Shown: piece by piece, positions 1-11,631 of the stretch
Position numbering within the stretch: the first letter of the stretch is position 1
Layout of the letters: every line of letters starts with the position of its first letter
Assembly (NCBI GenBank): GCA_023079485.1
Contig: CM041084.1
Span: forward strand, 69,039,709-69,103,708
DNA: 64,000 nt
Direction of reading: 5' to 3'
Source: Archilochus colubris
Taxonomy: Eukaryota; Chordata; Aves; Apodiformes; Trochilidae
Notes under the pieces: generated by a model
Databases searched by the model: none
The model's input: only the letters and a program-made list of their open reading frames with translations
Told to the model about the DNA's origin: nothing
Translations under genes and position numbers: made by a program

Positions 1-438
1 TTCTCCTTTATGTGTCTAAGCCCTGTGCTGAGGTAATATATTTGTTGGGTAAGAACTTACATAGTCAAGCCTGGAGAGCCTGAACCAGAAACAGTGCCAC
101 TGAATAAGGAGAATGGACACAGGAGCTGTGTATCCAAATCAGGTTTCAAAAAGTGATCTTCCGTGGTTTATAAAAGCTAATTCTAGTCCCAATTTCTTTC
201 CCTACATCTGGCTTCTCCTCAGAGCTTTACAAGGCAGCTTTGATGGCAGTAAGCAGATCATCATCAGGGTAGTGATCTGACCTTTGTGGTATGTCAGCAA
301 TGGGTTGAACCAGGAGCTCTTTTTGCTGCATACACAGACACTTTATTTTCTTTTTCTAGAAAAACACCATAGAACACCAACTCTTGTCAATGCCAAAAAG
401 CAAACCACTGTCTGTGCAACAAATGACAATGCCTGCCC

Positions 439-460
439 TTTTTTTTTTTTTTTTTTTTTT
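439..460 (+). repeat. Poly-T tract (22 T)
   Basis: This is an uninterrupted run of T. No SINE or LINE body is recognisable beside it, so it is simple sequence rather than a clear retroposon tail. Confidence 0.95.
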
Positions 461-1437
461 AGAGAAAAACCAAGTATTTTGATTAATCTTGGCAAGGAGC
501 CTGGGGTGGAGAAGAGGAGCCAAGAAGAAAGAAGAGCATCAACTAGAAAAAACCATGCTTAAACACACCTCAGGAAACTTGCCTATGGGCTGAAAATTCT
601 GGTGTCTACCAGTACCAAGGGAGTACTTAGGTATGACCCATGGCAGTGGAGATGTTGCTCAGAGCTCTGAAGCTTTAGGAAGAGCTTGTGAGAAATCTTC
701 ACCAAGCAGAGCATGGCTTGGGTCAGCACAGGGGGTTCCTCAAGGGTCAAAGTAGTCAGCTCCTGGTCTTTGGAAGCCTCAAAGTCTAAATGGACTTAGA
801 TTGATCCCTGCCTTTGTTAACCAAGTCCTGGGAAAGGAAATGCCTGGAAAGATCAGCTGGAAGCAGCAGAAAAGAGGGCAGAGGAAACAAGAGGACGTGA
901 GCTGCAGAAATGGTCTAAGCCCTATGAAGCATCTTGTTTTCCAAAACTTGAGTCTGGAACTCAAGATTCCTGCTCATTCCTCTTCTTGACAAGAAATATC
1001 TTTGAAGCCTTGTGAAATATGTTCAGTTCGGCTTGGGTACAGATTTTGACCCCTGTCCCTGCCATACATCACATCAGCTCACATCCCTGTCATAGTTATA
1101 CTGATTACCACTACCACAGCCTACCATCATGCACAGGGAAACTGTACACAAAAACACTGCATCCACTAAAAGGACATAATTGAGTTTTGAAGTCAAGAGC
1201 TTAAAAGCAAGGAAATTGCTATGCAGGCTACAGACACACCCTTCCTCACATGGATGGATTATGATAGGGACTTTAAGTGCATTATTGCAAATCATCTTTT
1301 CCTTCTTAAGCCAGAAGTATCTCAGGCACAGGATTACTTGATCAACAAGTTCACTTGGCAATCAGCTATTTGTGTGTGTCAAGGGTTTTTTCCTTTTTTT
1401 TAATTTTTTTTTCCTAGAAAAGGATGGCTCTAGCATC

Positions 1438-1510
1438 TGCTGTTGCAGTTTACAGAAGGAAACAGAAGCACAGAAAATGGGTCAACAGTAAGCAATGTAG
1501 CACTGTGTGG
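1438..1510 (-). repeat. Possible MIR-like ancient SINE fragment
   Basis: The plus strand reads tgcagtttacagaaggaaac, agaagcacagaaaatgggtca and acagtaagcaatgtagca. This resembles the reverse-complement MIR phrases 'ccattttacagatgaggaaactgaggcacagag' and 'gtaagtggcag'. It is short and diverged, so an accidental match cannot be excluded. Confidence 0.38.
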
Positions 1511-4072
1511 TGATGTCCACAAATGGAAGCAATATAGCTGCAATGGAAAATCACTGCACAGGGTTACCTAGTCTCAGCAAGGCAGTTCTCTGCTTTTAAC
1601 ACTCTTCTTCTCATGGTGTAAACCCTCTACCTTCTTCAGAAGTTGTCATTCTACAGCCTTATTTCCTTCATGGTTAGTATTTCTTTGTGGGTAGGTGTTA
1701 CCTTGTGCAATGATGGAGGAAGTAAAAGAGTAAGAAAAAAATTCTGCAAGTGTGTGCCTCTCTAAAAACAACTTCTTAATTGATATGTTTGATTAGTAGA
1801 ACTAATGTGTTGTGCCTTGAAGTCTCTTCAGAACAAAGAACACAGATCAGGAAGGTATGTTCTCCGATATTGTGCTTCAAAGAAAGGTGGTTGCATTGCA
1901 ATGCGTGCTATTGTCATCTAGAATATGGAAGAATATTACTAAAGCAGAAACAAATTGAAAGAATACCAAGGAAAGACAGAGGAAACTGAGTCCAGTAACT
2001 GGTCTCATGATTCCATTTCTTCATTTGAAAAAATAAGAGCAAAAATTCCATTTGCCTGTGAGTACGTGTGAAAAAAAAAAGCCAAAACAACAATATAGGT
2101 AAGCTCTTATTGAAGAACAATTGAATGTTAAGTGGAAATTCACCTTTCAGCACATACGATTTGGGGAAATCTGAATCTGTTTTCAAAAGGATGTTGGAAG
2201 ACTGTCACCTGCCCAATATCAGGTTTTTTTCTAAAAATATTAGAGCACCATACCTATCCCAAAATAGGTTGCAAGGTTTGGGAGAAATGGTGGTGAAAGT
2301 CTATTTTTTGTTAATTTTTTTATTTGCTTGATTCATGCTCAAAATTTCCCAAAACAGTCACTCTTGGAAAGAGAACAACCCCAGATAAAGTTCAGCCAAA
2401 AAAAAAAAGCTAAAGTTTATGAAAATAATAAATAACTGAAACTGGGCCTTTGGAATGGAAATATTTAGATGAACTTAGTATTAGTGCTTCTACACATAGG
2501 TGCTTGACTGGATATTTGAGCCAAAAGTATAGAGGGCAGGAAATGAGTGGGAGAAAATCACTGTTGCTTTTTCTCCTGGTATATTTTTAAATGAAAACAG
2601 GAAGAAATTAGAAGCAGATATCATGTACAGTATGTGATACTGATAGAGCTGGCTTAGACCAATGACACATCCTTGTGCTTCCAGTGACTCATCTTTGGTG
2701 GGTAAAGTGAATTACAACTGCAAGTGGAAAAGTTTAGTGCAATTTATGCCAAATGTTGCAAAAAATCTAAGTCTCCAAAGTCAATAGATCAGTTAGAATC
2801 AAGATTAGGTCCTATTGAAGGTATATATCATTTAGCAGCATTCTTTATTATATTAGAGCATAGTAAGCCCAGAATTAGGTACATGCTGCAGTTGTGCAAT
2901 GGGGGAAATAAAAAAAAAAAATGAAATCATGTAAGAAGTTTAATTTGCTGAGGGTTGTAGACTGGTAATATTGACAACACAAGCATCAGTAAAATTTGGA
3001 GAAATGTGAGGGATAATAGCTTAAATTAGAGCTCATAAATTCTTGTAGGTAACATTTGGTGTGTTACTACTATTTTTAAAGGCAAGTTCTTACTTATTTT
3101 TGATGAATGCTGCTTAGAAATACCTGCTTGTACAACTTCATTTGTTACTTTATTGTTACAGAAATGCTCAGGGCCCCAGTTAGGCCACTCTTTATTAAAA
3201 AAAAAACAGAGCTCTCAAAATGGCCATCAAAAAGCACTTAATGCATCACATGAGTTTCCTCCTCCTATTCATTTTCTACTGACAAATATTTTCACAAACA
3301 TTGATTGGAAAGCAAAGAGAAAAGTAGTACTATTTAACTTATTTTCTTGTGTTTTACTGATGTGAATGCACATGCATATTCTTTGCAGCATTTCCTTCTT
3401 TCTGGCAATGCAGTTCAGCACAAGTAATCCTTCCAAAACGAAAAAATTTGGGGTTGGTAATGTATAAAAATTACTGAGTTCTGGATTAATCCATATCTAT
3501 ATCAGTGTCTTGAATAAAGCATGGCCAAAACCAGAAGGACAACATATTCTTGTTTTGCAGCCAGCTGCCAGTCTCTCTCTCTTGCTCCTCACCCCTGGAT
3601 GGAGGAGAGGAGAAGTCTGCATGGCACTCTACATAAGCTCAGGAGCTGTATGGGCAAAGCAGATTATAATGTGAAATTTCAGTCACTGATAAGCAATGCC
3701 TTGCCTGCCCTGGTACAGCAGATGTGTGCAATAATGTTGTGGCAGTCACCTGTCTCTCAGTACAGAGCATATAGGACTGTGTAGTATTGTGATTAGCTCT
3801 GCTTACTCCTTCATGAAAGTTGGAAAGAGTTATAACCTCTCTATTCTATATTTCTCATGAGTAATTTCTGGCTTCCATAGTGGTAATCTTCACAGAAATT
3901 ATCCCTTTTTTGTGAATCATTCATGTCTCCTTTGGCAATGAGTGCAACTCCAGACTTCTTGTGGCCATCAACCTAGACCCTGATGTTCCCTCTGCTTCTT
4001 TTGCATGGACTTCAGCAAAAACCAATCTGCCTCTCAAAACAGGAGATCAAAATCTGCTTTGGTTTCAAAATC

Positions 4073-4098
4073 TGCTAATGGTTTCAAAACCATTAGCA
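4073..4098. repeat. Perfect 12-bp palindrome with 2-nt centre
   Basis: The arms tgctaatggttt (4073-4084) and aaaccattagca (4087-4098) are exact reverse complements around a CA centre. Just upstream, caaaatctgct occurs at 4049-4059 and again at 4066-4076, so the second copy overlaps the left arm, and the phrase tttcaaaa recurs. The arrangement looks like a short local duplication plus inversion. It could also act as a paired TAAT-type homeodomain site, since each arm contains a TAAT core. Confidence 0.75.
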
Positions 4099-4374
4099 TT
4101 ATCAGTGGTCTAAAATAAGAACAACTTGCCAAAAATGTCTGAAGACCTTTGAACCTGGGGCCAAAATATCAGAGTTGGAGGTCTGACAGGATATTTGTAC
4201 CCATGAGTAACCAGCGAGTGGGCTGAAAGCTCTGGCAGCCATCATCAGTGCTCCCAGGCTCCAAGAGCTGAAAGTGACTCATGATTTAACAACTGGCATG
4301 GGGGTCCACTTAACATACTCCATCATTGGACTGATTTTTCTAGCTCCCCTCTGAGGGCTCTGGGTTTTCTTAAC

Positions 4375-4450
4375 TGATTTCTGGCTCCATTTTTCAACAT
4401 TTAAATACATTTCCTGTGAAACAGAGATAACTGTTTCTATTACCTACTAA
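4375..4450 (+). repeat. Possible MIR-like ancient SINE fragment
   Basis: The stretch tcctgtgaaacagagataac followed by tgtttctattacctac resembles the plus-strand MIR phrase 'catctgtaaaatggggataataatagtacctacc'. Upstream, ctggctccatttttcaacat could be the degraded 'cctcagtttcc' part. Only one clear box is present. Confidence 0.35.
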
Positions 4451-4787
4451 ATCGATGGCTGATTAACTGAGAGTGCAGTTCAGAACTTGAGAGATGCGTG
4501 TACAAAGATTTTGGGTCACTCGACCTTCAAGAAGGAAGAGATAAAATAAAAACAAAAGAAGGCAAATATTATAGCAGGGAATGTAGTATGATATGGGGAA
4601 GAGAATAAGCTCTCAAGGGAGTGGAAGAGAAAAGAAAGAGAATACAAGCAAATAAGACAGTAAAATTAGGAAATTTCAATCTAGTAAACAAGCTAGTAAG
4701 GGCAGGAGAGGGGAAAATTTGAATCCAAGTCCTGTGCTGGCATACATTCATCTAAAGCTTGTGCTGCAGAATATTACACAAGAATAT

Positions 4788-4858
4788 TGTGGGGTTGTTT
4801 TTTGTTGTTTTTGGTTTGGGTTTGGGATTTTTTGTTGTTGTTGTTGTTGGTTTTTTGT
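4788..4858 (+). repeat. GTT/GTTT-rich simple repeat
   Basis: A G/T-only strand with several ttgttg units and ggtttgggtttggg. It is low-complexity sequence, and the open frame that crosses it is not a gene. Confidence 0.9.
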
Positions 4859-6069
4859 AGCTTCTTAGGTTATGTGCATACATATTCCTATGACTTTAAT
4901 TGGAGCTCAATGTTTGTATTTTCTCCAATGGAATTGAAAATCCTGCTCAAAGTACTCTCTACCATGACAGTCCAAGAAGTTCACGTGGTGGTGTAAGGCT
5001 GCATAGATACAGTCAGCATGAAAGAGGAATTGCAGAAACTGTAAGTCTGGATGTGTGTATCCTTCTTAATTTTATGGAAATACAGTTTCTTCTTTCACCT
5101 CAAATACTGTACTGATCAGTCTAGACTTAATATAGATTTAGAGATTTAGGCAATTGAAAGTTAAATATTGACAGACATACATATGCAGAACTGACATATA
5201 TTTTCTTCCTATTTACCATTTCTTTCCTATTGGGCAAACCAAGATGTCAATGAAAACATTACTTCTGATACAATTTTAAAGAATAGCAAGCGACTGAGCA
5301 GAGTGAAAAAGCAAGGCATTTCTGTGTTAAAAGTCCTGAAACATGTTGCAAGCTTTCTCCATGTGACTGCCCACAATGCAGGGCACAGAATCTTTGGTCA
5401 CAAAGCTTCATCCCTGTTACACTGGCAAGACTGCCCACATGGACATCTGACCTAGATATTCAAATTTTTGTCCAGATTAACAGCCATTTCTACATTTGTG
5501 AAAATCCTTTGCCTGTACACTATGCATACAGCACACAAGTTGCTGATCACTGTATTTACAGGCATGGATATGCCTCAGTTGGTCAATCTGTCATTGTGTA
5601 CCTACTGCCCAGTAGATGGAAGAAATAACAACTCTTGCAAAGGAATAACATCACACTCTTTCACATACTATCTTTGAGATTTTGTAAGGTCCAATCCCAT
5701 TTCATGTAATTTTCCTTCTAAGAGATGTAGCTCAGCAGGGGCTGATTGGTTTCTCATTACATTTACCAAATTTACAAAACATAAATTAATACAGATGGCA
5801 TTAAAACACAGTTCTGCTATGTCCATTACAAAATTTGGAATTCCTTCCAAACCAAGCACCAGATTACCAGATTATTTCAGATTACTGTAGATCATGACTG
5901 GCCCCTTCTGCCTTTTGACTAATCAGATGTGATACAGGAGATGACCTTTGAGTGGATATGGTCAGATCTTTATTTTGACTTTTGCTGCTGTTCATTTTCT
6001 TTGCAACAAGAGCCAACATTACTGCTAGCTTCTGAAGCAAATACTCTCCTGATACTTCCAAAGGTGCTC

Positions 6070-6190
6070 AAAAGTTATTATTCCCATTGCAGAGGTGAGA
6101 CCATGGAAAAGGTGAAAGTGGAACAAGTAGCTCTCAGAGAGGAGGAAATATCACTGATACACAAGGCTCAAACCCAGCAGTGCAAACACC
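6070..6190 (-). repeat. Possible MIR-like ancient SINE fragment
   Basis: The plus strand shows ttattattcccattgcagag followed by gtgagaccatggaaaagg, and further on aggctcaaacccagcagtgc. This resembles the reverse-complement MIR phrases for 'ttattatccccattttacag', 'atgaggaaactgaggc' and 'ggattcgaacccagg'. The middle part is poorly matched. Gene and RNA evidence are absent. Confidence 0.4.
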
Positions 6191-6693
6191 TGATTTGCAA
6201 TTGCACCTGATTTCCAGCTTTCAGAAGCTCCCAACTTCTACTGACATCACTTGGTTCTCAGTATCTCTGAAAATAAATCACAGTATTTAAGTTTTCTTCT
6301 GTATAGTCATATTTTGATTGCCATAGTATGGAATAAGTCCAAAATAACCCTTTAGACCAGAGAGTCTGTAGTCAGAGGCAGAGGTCTTAGCTAATCCTTA
6401 GAGTCCATGAAGTACCATGAGTCTCAGTGCACAAGTTTTCACATTCACTCTGTATAAAGGCCTCTAAGGATTGTTTTGCATTCATGAATGCTGCACGTAG
6501 CGACAGCATGGAAAAGAGATTGAGTGTATATGAACTCTGAAGTCTAATATAGATTGTGCTAATGATAAGAACACAGAAGGAATTCTTATTAATGAAGGAA
6601 CTAAACAGAATGATTGCATGTAAGTGTAAGGGCCATGTTTTTCTCTCAAATGCAACTCATGCACAGCTACACTGAGTGCAACACCGGCTTGTT

Positions 6694-6737
6694 CTGGTTT
6701 TAGTTGGGTTTTGTTGTGGTGGTTTTTGTTTTGGTTT
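6694..6737 (+). repeat. GTTTT-rich simple repeat beside the LTR
   Basis: G/T-rich simple sequence with repeated gttttg and ggtttt units runs right up to the LTR start. It blurs the target-site duplication of the LTR. Confidence 0.8.
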
Positions 6738-6902
6738 TGTCCTGGTTTGGGCCAGGATAAAGGTGATTTTCTGTCTTGTACTTTTACTTTTAGCTAAGTC
6801 TCTTGTAAGTAGTTGCACCTTTCTTTATCAAGGAGGAGAGAGAGATTAATAGAGAGCGTCTGTTACTCGGTTTAATTGCCGGGACAGTGTTAAACCGTGA
6901 CA
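6738..6902 (+). mobile_element. Short solo LTR, ERVL-type endogenous retrovirus
   Basis: The segment begins tgtcctggtttgggccagga (6738-6757) and ends ccgggacagtgttaaaccgtgaca (6879-6902). It therefore has the TG...CA ends of a retroviral LTR, and the two ends carry related motifs (gggccagga near the start, gccgggaca near the end). This start and end combination is typical of avian ERVL-family LTRs as I remember them. At about 165 bp it is much shorter than the usual several hundred bases, so an internal deletion is likely. The flanking 5-mers are ggttt and gtttt, a near-match that could be a mutated 5-bp target duplication. No internal retroviral coding sequence lies beside it, so it is a solo LTR left by recombination. 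Strand is assigned from the end motifs. Confidence 0.72.
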
Positions 6903-7688
6903 GTTTTTAATTATGTTAAACTTATGTCTAAACAAATGAAATTGGATTTCAGGTAGTTAATTACTGTTTGTCTGGTAAGCTCACAGGCTGTGGAGGCTGT
7001 GCTTAATAATGAGTAAATTCCAGGTTATTTCATAGAATACATAAAAAAACCCCAAAGGCTTTCTGATTCAAAGAACAAAACTCTGCATTTCAAGCTTTGC
7101 ATCCTGGGTTTGCCTGGACCTGGCTCAAAGCTTTTTTGAAACTAAGCAAAATTCATCTAAGTGCAAGTCCTCACGACTCATCTGGTACGAGGCTGCTCTT
7201 TCCATGGGAAGGAGAAAAGCAGGGCTGAGAAGGGGAGTCCTCGGAGAAAGCTGTGGAGGACTGAGCTTGCCTGTCCTCCTGCCACCCAGAGGAGTTTGGA
7301 GTAACTCACTATCACCTAAGCCCTGACTCTCACACATCTGTAAGCCTCACTGTCTAAAGCTCTAGCATAAACAAACCACTGGAAACAGCTGGTTTGCTCC
7401 CCTCACAGAGCACTGTGTTAGACAGCTGCCAGCTTTGTTGATTCTTGAAGCTGGTATTGCAAATTCTAGACCTCTTTAGTGACATTTACAACCCATTACT
7501 TTATTTGGACATTGGGAGGCAAGTTTTTGAGTATTCTGGGTGGTAAATTTTCTTCTATTGGCTTTCTCAGTGTCTTTGAAGGTACAACCTACAAATGAGT
7601 TATCCAGTTGCAGACCATCACCTACCAAGGACCCAGTGCTGCAAAACCAAATGTAAGAAATGGATCTAAAGTGAAAGCTTACATTGCC

Positions 7689-7708
7689 AAAAAAAAAAAA
7701 AAAAAAAA
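7689..7708 (+). repeat. Poly-A tract (20 A)
   Basis: An uninterrupted A run within single-copy sequence. No retroposed gene body is recognisable upstream. Confidence 0.95.
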
Positions 7709-8450
7709 GGTTCTGTGCAAAAAACAATTCAATAATTTTCATCACAGCAAAGATTTTCCACCTGTTCAGTTTGTGCCATATCTGTGGTCATTAGAAACCT
7801 GGTATCATTTCTCAGGCATACTTGAATGTATAGACGAAATGCCCTTGAGGAGTGCAAGTCATTACTTTGTGTTTTTCCTATGTAAACTCTTGAGCCATTT
7901 TATTTGGCTATGTTACCCTTTGCTTCCCCAATCTTTCTGGCAGAGCTGCTTTTCCTCTCTAGAAGTAGCCACATTTCAATGACTGGTGACGTGATCTCTA
8001 CAAATACAGAGCCAAATTCCACAGTAACACAAGAACGTGCATTTATGACAGTAGTGGATTTGCTCCTGGTCACACTATGGTTGTATGAGGTAGACAGATG
8101 ATAAAATTGCCTGGAATGAAAAGCATTGTAAAGTAGTGCTAAAGTAGTTATAGTAGGTAAGTTCCATCAGAAATCTCTTTTAAGGTCTCATTCTAAGTCT
8201 TGTAAAATACCAGGTATTTACACAAATGCATTTCAGGGTTCATCAGTAAGTTATTATTTGCCTTTCATCCTTCATTCATTCCTTTCTTCCCTCCAGAAAA
8301 CTGTTAGTTCATTATTTCTGAAGCACTGAAAAACTGGTCATCAATGGAATACTTGAAAAATCAGTGCTTAGTTTGGAGATGAAAGGGCCATACCTGCAGC
8401 ATCAGCAGCCTTGGCTTGGAGCTACAGTGCCACAAAGTGTGGCCTCAAAA

Positions 8451-8483
8451 GTGAGTGTGTGTGTGTGTGTGTATATGCGTGTG
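8451..8483 (+). repeat. GT microsatellite
   Basis: A (GT)n run with an interruption (tatatgcgtg) at its 3' end. It is likely to be length-polymorphic. Confidence 0.95.
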
Positions 8484-11400
8484 CAATGACCAAGTAGAAA
8501 AGGAATTTTTGACATGTAAACAACTATTTGTCTTCTGCACTCTTGAACACGGACCCATTATCTTATCATTCATTAGCAGACTACTGAATTCACATAATCA
8601 GTAATAGTTTCTGGAAGCTGTTTGGCAAGCTGATATGGAAATTACTAACTCACAGCTGGGTAAGAAAAAATGGCAAATGCACACGTTGTGCTTGCTCTCT
8701 TCCCCCTCCTGTCCCCCCCCCTACTCTCTTCTCTGGACACTGTAGATTTATTGCCTCACAGTATTCACAGATGATGTTTTCATAGTCACTAATGAGGTCC
8801 CAGCAGTTTTTTAACAATAACAGGACATTACTACTCCTAAGATATATTATGTGTTTTCCCCATTTTTCTCCATTTCAGTTGAATACTCAGAAGTGTGCTA
8901 GCTTAAAAATCTCCTGGTTTATTATTATTATGATTGATAGTCCAGCCACTTGATTTAAATGACTGCGGAGGTGTAACTTTTAAATTGTTAATTTGTATAC
9001 AACTTTAAAATATAATCTTTAACATGTTGTTCATGGCTTTGTACCTAAAAATGCCAGAATACTTTTTTGGTTTGTTTTGTTTCTACAGGCACAAAGGCAA
9101 CACAGCAGAGGTCACTTTCCAATACTGCTGTGCGTTCACTTTTCTCTCATGCAAGAATATGGCTTCAACCCATCATAGTTGGTAGTGATAACAAGATAAA
9201 TTGTAAAGGTGAAAATATTTACTAGTAATGTTTAAATTAATTTGTTTGGAGACTTATGGTCCTTCTTTGGTTATTCAGCAAAAGCAGCTCATTGATTCCC
9301 CGATTCAGGAAAGCATTTAAACATTTGCTTTACTTTACACATGTTTTTAATTTACACTAATTTTGAGACAAGTCTGACTACAGGGTCTTTCTTCTTATTA
9401 CATCTGAGTTTTCATACATAATTCTCCTACATTAAAAAAGTAAGTTTCATTTAGGATAGTTTGTAGCATGCTTCCTTCTGAAGTCAGATCTAGAAGCTTC
9501 TTTCATTTAAGATCATACTGTTTAGAAGCTATAAAGATCATATTGAATGTGGAAGGAGGCTGCAGTCTGTAAATCTAAGCAAACAAGAATTTGAGAGATC
9601 AGCTTCTCGTTTGCTTAGTTCTCTGAAGCATGAATTCAGTATCTTCTTTGCCTGTGATTCAAAAGCTTTGCTCAAAAGTGTGACCCTGATGAGTAAGGAG
9701 TCTTCTGCTAGAGAAATACTCAGAATGAGCACCATTTGTAATGTTGTAACTGCCCAAGTTCCAACCATTCCAACATCTCTGCACCTTTAACCTCAAACCA
9801 ATACATAAATTCACAGTGACTGCACAGATCTGGGACTCTACACTTGCTGAAAGTTAACCTTGTGTGTAGCATCTCATGGGTTTGGAACCAAAGAAGCTGT
9901 TTGGTGGAAATGAGTAAGGAGGTGGTCAGGAAGCCTCCCAGAGCTCCTATTTTGGCAATTAGCTTACACATCTTACTTAACACCTTATAAGACCCTTATG
10001 TCTACACACAGACTTGTGATGCTCTTCAGAGAGTATGTAAAGCAGAGGACAAAGTCCACACCCACAGAAATCAGCAGGAGCTTTGCCAGCAGGGTTCATG
10101 TGACCAGAATCCCTTCCTAAGGAATGTGCATAGAATCTTTGGGTTGCATTGTTTAGGAATGCAGTTTGGGTGTTCACCCATTTACTTATTTACCCAATAA
10201 TTTTCCTTAGGCTACTTTCATCTCCCCTTCTCCCTGTGCAGATGATTTGGCAGGAAGGTAGTAGGCAGAAAGGATGAAAGAGGCTGTGGGATAGAGAAGG
10301 AATTCCCATAATTTGGGAGGCAAAGCAACAATATTATCAGGTCTGTTTTATCCTCCTTTCAGTGTCAACTGGATTTTGCCAAGAATTTTAGTTAATTCAA
10401 AATACTGTAGCTTTTCTTTAGCAAACCTTAATCTTGAGAATTCCCTGTAAGGAGACCGTCATGGCCAAGAGCTTTCACCTGTTTAAGCTGGGTTAGATAG
10501 CAGTTAGATTTTAATGTTGTATTTTGTAAGCATGGACTATTCTGTCATGCACTCTTGTTTGAACTGGTTGCCAGGTTCAGTAAACACATGGTTCTAATTT
10601 TGCCCCACCTCAGATTCTTATGATGTAAGTTTTAATGGAAAAGTGTCACCTGAAAACCAAAAAGCTCTGTCAAAGAATTTAACATTTCATCAACAGATAT
10701 ATTTGCAGCCATTATCAGCAACTTGCTCCTGGCAACACTCAGAGCACTCTTCTAGATACAGTGGCTGTCTGCCCCTTGCTAGTTGTTAAAGCTGTAATAT
10801 TTTCCTTGAAAGTTACTTACAACAGTCTTATCCCTAAGTCCTTAGTATCTTCTTCTCTCTTTGAATTGCTTAGGACATTTGTAGGCACTGAAAAAGAGCC
10901 AGTCCTTAAGAGCAGCTGACTGAAAGGAGTGGCAAATGGGTAAGAAAATCACAGAAACATGGAAGAATTTATTTTGTTTTCCTTGGAATGATAATGTCTA
11001 GGTCTAAGTTCTTCTGTTTTCCCTGAACATTGCATTCTCATAAATCTTGATTATCTCACCTGCCTGAGAGTGCTCATACACACACCGATGGACCACGGTT
11101 TCCATTCCCATACTGGAATCACTTTTCTTTTCCATAGGACTCACCTACAAAGGAAAAGAGAAAAACAGAACATTGGTGAAGCTAAAAAATTAAGAAAATA
11201 CCAAGCTGTCCCATGGGAGACAGAATTAGCAAAGCCTTATCTCCAAAGGGACTGTCTTGTCCCTTTGCTTGCTTGTGTTCCCCATGGCAGCTGTGTCAGA
11301 AAGCAGCAGCATTTGCTGTGGCTAGCTCATATTAATGCATAGGCTGACTGACCAGTTGTTTTCAACCAAAGAGAGATTATATAATGGCTTAATAGCAAGT

Positions 11401-11599
11401 GTTTTTTTCTTGGGGTGTCATGCTTAGGAGCAGAGAAGGGACCCTTCTATCCAGCCACTAGTTTTCTTGATGTTTGGAAGATTCCTATACCTCTTCTACA
11501 CTAGCTTGGAAAGGTACAATGGATTCCAAAACTGTTTAGAATAGGGAAAAACTGGCAAACACTGTGATTACAAAATCGTCATCTTTGTACAAATACATG

Positions 11600-11631
11600 A
11601 AAAAAAAAAAAAAAAAAAGAAAAAAAAAGAA
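11600..11631 (+). repeat. A-rich simple repeat
   Basis: Two A runs (about 18 and 8 nt) separated by single G bases. Low-complexity sequence. Confidence 0.95.

Larger units (their letters stand above)
1..6737. other. Noncoding AT-rich single-copy DNA
   Basis: No gene is supported. The open frames are all under 100 codons, are not protein-like and often shadow each other. The segment holds the T tract near 440, possible MIR-like fragments at 1438-1510, 4375-4450 and 6070-6190, the palindrome at 4073-4098 and G/T-rich simple repeats. I see nothing else in it. Confidence 0.8.
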
